Below, in pieces: positions 54,182 to 62,871 of a stretch of DNA of 64,000 nt (within the stretch, counting starts at the first letter, position 1; every line of letters begins with the position of its first letter). Location of the stretch: positions 1,178,001-1,242,000 of the forward strand of contig NC_067205.1 in assembly GCF_026262505.1 (NCBI RefSeq). The letters run 5' to 3'. A program made the translations under genes and the position numbers. The stretch comes from Trichomonas vaginalis G3. Lineage: Eukaryota > Parabasalia > Trichomonadida > Trichomonadidae. The notes under the pieces are model-generated. The model did no database searches. It saw only the letters and a program-made list of their open reading frames with translations, and was not told the DNA's origin.

Positions 54182-55310
54182 TCATATCCTTTTACCTTTT
54201 GTCATTCCTGTCCAATCCCAATATCTATGCTTATGCCAACCTGCTTCAGCTGTAGTTAAATTTATGTAATGACTGTGTGCAGGTAAGTTTTCACCTGAAA
54301 TCGTTTTACTTCCACCTGTTTCCTTTGAAGAGTTTGCACAATACAAAAACCTGTCGACTATTTGAGTCCAAGTTCCAAAACCAAGTACTACTTCTGGTTT
54401 GGTAGAGTTCAATTGACGTATAAATAGAACCTATAGGATATACTGTTTGAAGTATTTCAGTCTTTAATGTTTGAAGCTCTGTTTTGTCTGCTTTTGTATA
54501 TAACTTTTCTTCAAGTTCATTTACGTCAGAGATGCTATGTCTATGATATTTTTGTGGGTATGTTCCTTCTGTCCATGCGAAAATATACTCTTTTGTTGCA
54601 TCTACATATCCAGCTATCCATGTCGAGTCTGCTTTTGTATTCCTTAACTCTGTAACACCTTTCTCAAGCTCTTTCAAATGTTGTCCATCTTCCATTAAAC
54701 CTCTGGTATGACTTGAAACCGTTTGTGTCAACATATCTACAGTTTCTTTGTCAGCTTTAAGGTCTAAACATCCTGAAACCCATCCTGTATCGGCTTTCGT
54801 TTTTAAAATCTTCGATGTCCGTTCATTATACCATTCAACCCTTTCTATAATTTCATTGTCTTTTTCATCCACATATTCCTTATCTGCCTTCTTCACTAAC
54901 GCACTAGCCACATATGCTAACTCATCGTCAACATATGTTTTATCAGCTTTCTTTTCAACATCCTCTTTTGTTGCATATGTTGCATCTGCTCTGTCATGTT
55001 CTTCTTGAACTTTTTCAATGACATACTCTTTGTCAGCTTTGTTGTCAATATCTGCTTTCAAAAGAAGTTCATCTATAGGTTTCTCGTTTAAAGTTCTTTT
55101 TGTTGGATTTATACAAACAGTATGGTTCTTACTGTCTTGAAACAGAAACTCGTCTGTCATTGGGTTTAATGTCAGTTTTAAGTTTCCTTCTTTCAATGAC
55201 TCAGATATCTTAGAATAGTTTGAAAAGTTTGTTGTGTTCTTATTTAGAGCTTGCACAATGAGTTGTCGGTTGTGTTGTATTTCTCTCATGGAAGCAATAT
55301 CTTTCGACAT
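54182..55310 (-). pseudogene. Phage-tail-fibre-like protein, broken
   Basis: N-terminal shaft with repeated KADKEYVDEK / KADKTYVDDE / LKADKETVDM motifs, the kind of 15-25 residue repeats that form trimeric fibre shafts in phages. The C-terminal domain has YPIGSIYTS, FGTWTQIVDRFLYC, ENLPAHSHYINL and HKHRYWDW, the pattern of phage baseplate/tail gp10-type C-terminal domains and collar fibres. A TTTTATC motif precedes the start. A fibre of this type would bind a receptor from the capsid vertex. Broken, about one or two breaks. Confidence 0.65.
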
Positions 55311-55329
55311 TTTTATTCTAGATAAAATA

Positions 55330-56160
55330 TGCTTTCAATAGAAAAAGAAAATTCAAGAGTTGCTACAACTAAACCATTAGATGAACTTTTTACTAATGTC
55401 GTCAAAGTTTGAGACAGAGACCGTAAAGCATGAAGGCTATCGTTTGACTACCCATTGAGATGGTTAAGAGACCCATCTGTCACAAAAGCTATTGGCTTTC
55501 GTAGAATGAAGTTCATTTCAGAAGCCATACATGGTTTCCATTTACGGTCGGTTTTGAAGTTCGATACTATAACAAAGAAAAACGTACGTATGAGAAATTT
55601 GAACAGGGAAAACTTTACAAGTTAGTTTGCTTGTAAACTTAGAAACAACTCTTCAAGCTTTTTCAAGAAAAAATAAACGATATCTATATCGAATATGCAA
55701 ACCAGTATAACATTGACGAAGGAGAGTACCATCTCGATATTATTTATGACAGGAAAAATGCAACTGTTTAAAATCAATAAAATAGAAGACCTTGGAGAAA
55801 ACGTTTATATTTCTACAAAATATAACAACTTGGCATGGTATAGATTTCTGAGATGTTAAATCAGCCTGCAGCATATCCAGTACACCCAGACTTTTATGAA
55901 GTCGAAAACCCTAATGGAACATATGAAAATGTTTTCGACCAAGATGCTATTATTGTTCATGCTTCATTTCTCTGGCGCCCAAAACTCTTTTCTTATTGCT
56001 TGGCAAATGACTTTTACGAAAAAACCTACAAAGTTATTACGAACCACCAAGTGGAAGGTATTTCAGACTTTCCAAGTATGGTTTACTACAGATGGAAGAA
56101 AAAGAATAATTCCATTATACCATGCGTTTTACTTAGAACTTAGTTTCATATACAACTACT
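55330..56160 (+). pseudogene. Candidate minor capsid (penton-like) remnant, broken
   Basis: Plus-strand traces beginning MLSIEKENSRVATTKPLDELF with YPLRWLRDP, TKAIGFRRMKFIS and later HPDFYEVENPNGTYENVF. The strand pattern and its place next to the fibre gene suggest the penton of element B2, but the evidence is weak. Broken, several breaks. Confidence 0.35.
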
Positions 56161-56179
56161 ATCGAACGGTAAAAATATA

Positions 56180-56427
56180 ATTTTTTAATACGTTGAGGTG
56201 TTGGATTTGGTTGCCAACTAGACTGTGGTGCAAGGTTCAGGCTGTTGTATAACAGGAGCTTGCTCTTCTGGTTCAGGGTCTTTAGGTATTAATACCAACA
56301 AACTGACCTACTCTTTTACAATATTTTGACTCCGTTCCAAATTCCTCTTCCTACGTTTTTATTCCATTCCATATACCTCTTCCAACATTTCGAAAGAAGT
56401 ATTTCCTATCTTACTGAAGAAACCCAT
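56180..56427 (-). pseudogene. Small amphipathic protein remnant
   Basis: Starts MGFFSKIGNTSFEMLEEV, similar in kind to the MGLFGALAGV start at 53050. No family recognised. Broken. Confidence 0.3.
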
Positions 56428-56443
56428 TTTATATATGTAAAAT

Positions 56444-56805
56444 CTAATGTCCGCCTAGTCTCTTACGTTTCCTGTTGAGTTCCATAGCATTCTTTAACTG
56501 GAGCTCATACATTCTGTTTCTCCTCTGGTAGAAAACATATTCTGGGTCAACTCCTGTGTTCGCGTCATCTGCATAAAGTTGTTTATATCCCACTTCAGGG
56601 TTTGTATAAAACTCTTTCCATCTCATATTTGCATACCATGGTGGCAAACCTACGCAGCGTCATTTGACATGGCAGTTTGCATTTGTACATCTGTTGGCAC
56701 TTGACCATAGTTTGCCATTGCAGTTTGTATTCTAACTTCATTTGGAATATTCTCTGGGTTTGGTTGTCCAGGTTGCTGTGCATTCGCTAAGTTCTGTGCG
56801 TCCAT
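56444..56805 (-). pseudogene. Small Gln/Asn-rich and basic protein, broken
   Basis: Starts MDAQNLANAQQPGQPNPENIP with a GATAAAAA (TTTTTATC) motif 9 nt upstream. It includes a repeated QTAM-N pattern and later a segment YANMRWKEFYTNPEVGYKQ with a basic end RKRKRLGG. Unknown; a virion protein is possible. Broken, about one break. Confidence 0.4.
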
Positions 56806-56814
56806 TTAATATTA

Positions 56815-56822
56815 GATAAAAA
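56815..56822 (-). promoter_or_regulatory. TTTTTATC promoter-like motif
   Basis: Reads TTTTTATC on the minus strand, 9 nt before the ATG at 56805; the same motif as in elements A and B1. Confidence 0.55.
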
Positions 56823-56828
56823 TATCTC

Positions 56829-56960
56829 TTACGAGTACATATACTGAACATTTGCAGGCATTGGTTCATCTTCATATTCTCTGTACTTTTCTGCCACGTC
56901 AAATAAATAAATGACACAATGGAAAAAACCTAAAACAAGTAGTCCTATTTCAAACCACAT
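56829..56960 (-). CDS. Small membrane protein, 43 aa, overlaps the methyltransferase end
   Basis: MWFEIGLLVLGFFHCVIYLF, then a charged tail AEKYREYEDEPMPANVQ. One clear membrane segment with the charged end outside it. Its ATG lies inside the last codons of the methyltransferase (16-nt overlap) in another frame, and its stop is 24 nt before the next gene's start. Such overlap is typical of compact viral genomes. A short viral membrane protein; function unknown. Whole. Confidence 0.5.
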   Translation of the reverse strand: MWFEIGLLVLGFFHCVIYLFDVAEKYREYEDEPMPANVQYMYS

Positions 56961-57763
56961 TTACTTACTAATAAAATTTCGTTATTGTGACACTTTCTCC
57001 GGTTTATAGGACCTCTCTCATATTCTATCTTGTCATATATAAACTCATAGTCATGTATGTCCTCTAACCATCTCATAACGGTTTCCAAACCACTTTTATC
57101 GGATGTAAAGTAAAAGCATGGATGGTTATGTAAAACGTCTAAAGTTTCTAAAGAGTCTCTCAAAGTCCAGTCTACTTGGTATTGAAAATCCCATGTGTTA
57201 TAGAACGGCGGGTCCACTATAAAGAAAACATTTTCCTTGTCTTTATATTTTTCATACAACTCTGTCCAATAACATCTCACAAACTCTATACCCTCAATAT
57301 ATTTTTCTATGTCCTCTTTGAAAACATTTGTATAGTTAAGATATAAAACTTTTGACATAAGTGTTTCAATGTCATGAACTCTTATAGCACCACTATATAA
57401 TAGTCTAGCAGATATACTATCCCAGTCTATATATTCTGCTTTTTTCAAAACCTCTCTCACAATATTTTTCCTATCTAATGGTATACGTTCCATCTTACCT
57501 ATAGGTATCTTTTCTTTTAACTCTTTCAATATATTGTTTGTGTCTGGAATATGTTTGAGACGGTCCATATAGTTGTCGAAGTCATTGCATATAATCTTTG
57601 AGTCTGGGAATATTATATGACATAAATGGGATATATAGAAACTTCCACCGAACAAATCTACAAATGTTAGACCATTCGGTAGTTTCTTAAGTTCTCTCAA
57701 TATAATATCTTTACATCTACTCTTATTTCCAAAGAACGGTAACGGTGGTTTTGTAAAATTCAT
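56945..57763 (-). CDS. D12-class adenine-N6 DNA methyltransferase (Dam-like), 272 aa
   Basis: Transfers methyl from SAM to adenine in a short DNA site. Motif X is near the start (LPFFGNKSRCKD), motif I is FVDLFGGSF (SAM binding, about residues 34-42), and catalytic motif IV is DPPFYNT, a DPPY variant. Length is normal for the D12/Dam family. The frame is whole with no matching restriction gene nearby, so it looks like an orphan enzyme. In an element it might mark its own DNA for replication or packaging, or hide it from host nucleases; target site unknown. First gene inside the right end of B2. Confidence 0.88.
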   Translation of the reverse strand: MNFTKPPLPFFGNKSRCKDIILRELKKLPNGLTFVDLFGGSFYISHLCHIIFPDSKIICNDFDNYMDRLKHIPDTNNILKELKEKIPIGKMERIPLDRKNIVREVLKKAEYIDWDSISARLLYSGAIRVHDIETLMSKVLYLNYTNVFKEDIEKYIEGIEFVRCYWTELYEKYKDKENVFFIVDPPFYNTWDFQYQVDWTLRDSLETLDVLHNHPCFYFTSDKSGLETVMRWLEDIHDYEFIYDKIEYERGPINRRKCHNNEILLVSKCGLK

Positions 57764-57894
57764 TTATATATAATAATAAAAATGTTTTTACCTGAAAAGT
57801 GACAGAAAAGTGACAAAACATGAAAACATATATATTTTGTGAAAAGCTCCTGGAAGACCCGTATATAAGAACTTCATTTATACTAAACATCTTC

Positions 57895-57927
57895 AGGGCT
57901 AGAGGGCGCAACGCGCCTGGAAGCCCT
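57895..57927 (+). terminator. Nested hairpin, variant stem AGGGCT/AGCCCT
   Basis: Same as the hairpins at 12745 and 57962, except that the outermost pair is A-T instead of G-C: both bases changed together. This compensatory pair supports selection for the folded form. Confidence 0.7.
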
Positions 57928-57961
57928 CCGAATAAAAACTTCATTTATACTAAACATCTTC

Positions 57962-57994
57962 GGGGCTAGAGGGCGCAACGCGCCTGGAAGCCCC
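57962..57994 (+). terminator. Nested hairpin at the right end of element B2
   Basis: GGGGCT with AGCCCC outside, GGCGC-AAC-GCGCC inside, then ACTACC and T36. Nearly identical to 12745-12777 of element A. Confidence 0.7.
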
Positions 57995-57998
57995 ACTA

Positions 57999-58000
<2 letters not shown>

Positions 58001-58036
<36 letters not shown>
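58001..58036. repeat. Poly-T run (T36)
   Basis: Thirty-six T after the hairpin and TACC; the same order as at 12784-12809. Taken as the border between elements B2 and C. Confidence 0.85.
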
Positions 58037-58040
<4 letters not shown>

Positions 58041-58140
58041 CATTTACACTCAGCCCATACATAATGAAATAAAAAATAATTTTTTTAAAAAATAAACTTT
58101 AAAAATTCATGTCTTACATTTATGAAAATTTATTTTTATT

Positions 58141-59300
58141 TTGTATGAAATGAGTGTCAAGACTAACGACGTTAAAAAATTAGGATTCACAAATGAGGAA
58201 ATAAAGGATATATTAGAGGAGGCAGGTTATGAGGTTGATAAATATTATTTTAGAAATTGTCAAAAATTCGCGGAGTTTTTAAATGAGTTTGATTATGATG
58301 GAAAAATGAATAAAGATGATGTTATAAATTTCTTATATCCCACATCTAAAAAAGAAAAACCTAAAGAACCTGATGTTTTCCCTGAATATTATGAAGAACG
58401 AATTAAAGATGATGAATACGATGAAATTGAAAGACTGGAAAAAATAAGAGATGAAATAGATGAAAAAATTAAGGAATTAAGAGAAGTTGAAAAATATAAT
58501 GAAAATGAAGTAGAGGGTTTAATGAATATCCCAGCTTCAGAATCAGCAGTTCAGAAATCTCATGAAGAAAGATATAAAAATTACTTTTTGGAATCTACTA
58601 AAAATTTATTAGATGGTGATATTGACGAAACACTTTCAGAAGAAGGCACAAATTTATTCATAAACATAAGCTTCAGTTTATTGACGATGGAGATTATCCA
58701 TGTATATTACTTTCACCACCTTTAGATTCTGAGAAATTCAAAAAAAGCTCTTAAAAACGTAACATATGCAACAAATACGATTAAGAAAGAAGACCATGAT
58801 ATTTACACAAATTATTATTTAAATAAATGCACAGGTGTTGATAAAGTTTTTGATTTATTAGATAAAATATCAAAAGAAACCATTGGAACCTATAAAATTT
58901 TGTGTGATTGTGGTTTCATTATTGAAGATACCAATAATGTTTCATATGAAAGAACAGCACCGAAGGAAGATGAAGTGGAAAGGTCTATACCATTCGTTAT
59001 TAAGAACATAAAAGATATGAAAACTTATAAACATTATATTTATTCATTTATTTCAGAAAAATGGAAGCAACCCATAAAACATCTCATCATTTTATAGCTA
59101 TTCATACATTCCTTTTCAAAGTTGTGAAATTAAATAAGACAGGAATTAGATTTAATGTATCAGGGTACACATTCTTGAGTAAATTAAAATGTATTCGTCA
59201 CGTCGCAGATGATAAAAATTATTGTGTTCTTAATTCATTTTTATGTGCTTTAAAAAATAAACTTTATTTTTTAATTTTTTATTCTTACATAAATGAACAA
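58141..59300 (+). pseudogene. N-terminal part of the element C polymerase region, broken
   Basis: Opens near MSVKTNDVKKLGFTNEEI with a long acidic helical segment (ERLEKIRDEIDEKIKELR). Toward its end lies DDKNYCVLNSFLCA, which resembles the OTU-like Cys patch seen before PolB in element B1 (DNCFVYACIQAG). It could be part of the polymerase or a gene before it. Broken, several breaks. Confidence 0.4.
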
Positions 59301-62300
59301 AAATGGAACAGCTAAAATGAATGATAATCAAATAAGAGCCGAAGGTAGAAGGTTATTTAAACGCTTCTATAACATTCCTGATGGTTGTTAATCCTAAAAC
59401 TCGTAGAAGTTATTTTAAATGAAGCACATAGATGCATATGAAGGGTTTGACATATTCATCAGAAAGTGAGAGAGTTAGCAAGAATGTTAAACGTTAATAT
59501 TGATTTTATTATTGTGACCCTCAACCAGAAGACGTAGACATTAACAAGGGTAGACTTTCCATTAGTGGAATCAATAATGATAGATCCAGAATTTGAAACA
59601 GTAAATATTTTATTAACACAGAGTCCATGTGGAAAACTTCACGCTGACAGAATACAGACGTTGAAGCACTCACAGGATATAGAGTTTGCCCCTTTGCAAA
59701 GAAGAAGTAATATTCTATCCGTGATGATCCAGAAAGGAAAACCAAAGAAGATTTTTAAAACATTGTGAGAAATGTAAAGAAAATAATGGAAGATTAATTC
59801 AGACGTTCAATTGCAAACAACACAACAACCATATGCACCACATATCACGAAACAGAAGATATATCATGGCTATTAGCACATAATTTGCAGGAATATTATA
59901 AACCAACAAGATATTATATTACTTTTGACTTCGAAACATTAGAGACTAAAAGAAGAATTTACAACTTTCTGAGTGTGCAACTTTGAACGCTTACTTAAAA
60001 ACCATTCATGGTATCATCAATGGTTAAATTAAATGATAAAACATATACGAGGAATTTTTGCTTAACATCAAGTGATTCTTTTATTTCTGATTGGATTGAG
60101 TTTTTATTTTCAACCTGTTCATTAGTTGCTAAATCAAATATTGAACAATATGAAGAATTAATGAAGTCGCAAACGGACCAAACGGTGGGGACTTTGTCTC
60201 AAACATTAAATGAAAAACAGAAGGAAGCATTTAAAGAACTTCTAGATGAGGAATTCAATAAAGTGAATATCATAGGTTTTAATTCGGGAAAGTTTGATTT
60301 AAATTTAATTCTTCGTGATTTAAACACTGCAAAATGGAAAATAAAATCAATGCTGGGTTCATCTTCACAATTTAAGCAAATCATTGTAAAGAAAACAAAC
60401 GTTCCATATGAATTAAGATTTATTGACATCAGAAATTATATAGCGGGTGGGACATTAGACCAATTCACTCAAGATTTCGGAAACAATAATCACGTGTTAA
60501 ATCCTTTTTCCCTTATCAATTCATCACATGGGAGAATTACGAAGAAGAATTATATAAAGTGGAACCATTCACTCAAGATTCATTTTATTCAGCATTAACT
60601 CAAGAAACTATATCAGATAGTGATTATCAAATATATCTCAATGATGCTAAAAATTTTGAGAATAGATTAGAATATTTTATTCATTATTGCAATAAAGACG
60701 TTGAAATTATGATTGACCCAATTGATAAAATTATCGAAGAAACATTTGTTTATAAAATTGACATGCTTCATAATCTTTCTTTATCATCGAATGCTTCAAT
60801 GATTCGTTACGCTTTAGCATATAAAGACTTTAATCCTAATGAAAAATATCCTGAGGAAGAGATAGAATCAAGTTTTGAATTAACAAAAAAGTATTGGAAA
60901 TATAAAATTGATTCATATAAGAAACAAGATGAAAAGGCGAAAAGAGATACTAAAAATAATGTTTCAACGGATGATTTTCAATACTATCACGATTTAATCC
61001 TTTCATCTAAATGCAAAATGTGTGGTAAAGCGTTTACATATGTAAATAAACCAACATTGGATAGAATCGATAATGAAAAACCACATACCAAAGAAAATTG
61101 TCAGTTAATGTGTTGTTATTGCAATGTCGTAAAATCAAATAAAGATGAAGATGTTCAACGTTTAAGAATCAATTTAAGAAATTATGCATTAAAAAATAAT
61201 TTACCAATGACTTTAGATTCAGTTGAAGCTTATCACATTCTCCGTAATGGAATTACTGGTGGTTTATCAAATGTTCAACATAGAGTAAATCTTAAAGGAA
61301 TCACACACATTAATAAACTTTCATATAATCCAGAAACTAAAACTGTATCAAATGAGGACACCACCAACATTATGACTCATTTCGTTGGAGTTGACTTTAA
61401 TTCATTATATCCTTCATCATTTTCATCTAATCCTCATGATTTCATTCAATATACTGACCATAAAATGTATATGCCGGGAAGATTGAATGGTGTTATCATT
61501 TGTGATACAGCAACAAAGAAAGCAAAAGCACTGGGAATATTAGAAAGAAAAATACTTTATTCGTGGCTGAAGTAAAGGGTCACATTGATGAAAAATACAT
61601 TAATGATTACATAAACTTTTTACCGATAATAAGAAACTTAGATATTATCACAGATGAAAAAACAATTGGCAGTTTTATGTATAATTACATGAAATCAAAC
61701 AATTTACCGGTTGACCAGAAACAGAGAAAATTAACTCAGTTAGCATCAACACACAACCAATATCAACCATTTTCTTCTTATTATCTTTGGTATCTAATAG
61801 ACAAATTTCATTTTATCATCGATGACATTCAATCAATTTTAACATTTACTAAAAACACTTGTTTTAATGAATTTGCGAACAAATTTATGAACGAAAGACA
61901 AAAGGCTGAATTAGAAGGAAATAAAGGAAAAAGTTTATTTTGCAAGATTTCACTTAATGGATCATATGGTTACGATGCAATGAATACACAAAATTACGCA
62001 AAGACTAAAATAATGAATGCACAGAAGGCACGCGTTGCATGTATGTCAAATAAGTTTAAAAACATAAGAGAAATAGGTGAAGATACGTATCAAGTGATGC
62101 TTAAAGATAGATTTTATAGATGTGAACATGTTTACAAGAGGCATTCTTCACTTTAGATAATGCTAAATACTGGTATTTGGTTTTCATTTATGATTTTATG
62201 TATAAATGCATGAATGTTAATCGTTTTCATTTCATTGAAGGTGATACTGATTCATCTTATTGGGCAATCGCTGGTGATCCAAATCTTCCTAACACTCAAG

Positions 62301-62770
62301 CATTTCAAGCAATTGTTACTGATAAACAATTTTATGATAAAAACATTTACAAATTCGCACCTTTTGATTTCTTTTGTTTTGATGAGAAATTTAAACCTAA
62401 ATTAAAGAATAAAGCTGAAGAAAAAGCACATGAGAAGAAGTTATTGGGTTTAGCAATTGAGAAACAAGGTGATAACATGGTTGCTTTATGCCCCAAGTGT
62501 TATACATCATTCAACGGTTCAATTGATGGAAGTGATTTTAAAAAGATTGCACAAAAAATGAAAGGAGTTAGTTTACGACAAAATAAACAATTAACACCTA
62601 AAAATTATTTGGATATAATAAATGATAAAGTGATATTTGATGGTCAGAATATTAATTTACAACTTAAAAACGGGTCAATGACTCGCTTAACAATCGGTAA
62701 GACTGCATTAACAGGAGCACACACTAAGGCTGTATGTTGTGAAAATGGATGTTGTATGCCGTTTATTTAA
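59301..62770 (+). pseudogene. DNA polymerase B of element C with an HNH-like insert, broken
   Basis: Exonuclease blocks YYITFDFETLE, GFNSGKFDLNLIL and HYCNKDVEIM; polymerase blocks VGVDFNSLYPSSF (A), KISLNGSYGYD (B) and FIEGDTDSSYW (C). All lie on the plus strand in the right order, so this is a family B, Polinton-like polymerase. Between the exonuclease and polymerase motifs (about 60,990-61,145) is CKMC, LDRIDNEKPHTKENC and CCYCN, an HNH-type zinc-bound endonuclease pattern. Broken, about seven or more breaks. Confidence 0.8.
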
Positions 62771-62871
62771 TGAAATGCCACAGAAGAGACAAAAGGAACC
62801 GTTGAATGATGGTTTTGATTCTTGATCAAAGAGGTGGGCACCCTTAAAACATTTATTTTATTTTTATATAA

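Larger units (their letters stand above)
46612..57994. mobile_element. Element B2: second Polinton-type element, mosaic
   Basis: Holds a second, different DNA polymerase B, a retroviral-type integrase, a fibre-like protein, small virion-like proteins and an intact D12 methyltransferase, and ends in a doubled hairpin and T36. Having two polymerases in B1+B2 means at least two elements meet here. The left 3 kb (46,612-49,650) looks less AT-rich and may be yet another piece. Broken, about ten or more breaks; the methyltransferase and a few small genes are whole. Confidence 0.7.
57847..57994. repeat. 67-bp direct repeat carrying the terminal hairpin
   Basis: The unit AACTTCATTTATACTAAACA...hairpin occurs twice with a 67-bp period (hairpins at 57895 and 57962). 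A partial third copy lies to the left (CCTGGAAGACCC near 57850). It lies between the methyltransferase start and T36. Confidence 0.75.

Noticed and set aside
54467-55008. Plus-strand frames rich in Ser/Leu/Phe
   Set aside because: Antisense of the fibre-like gene, where repeated KAD codons keep the other strand open.
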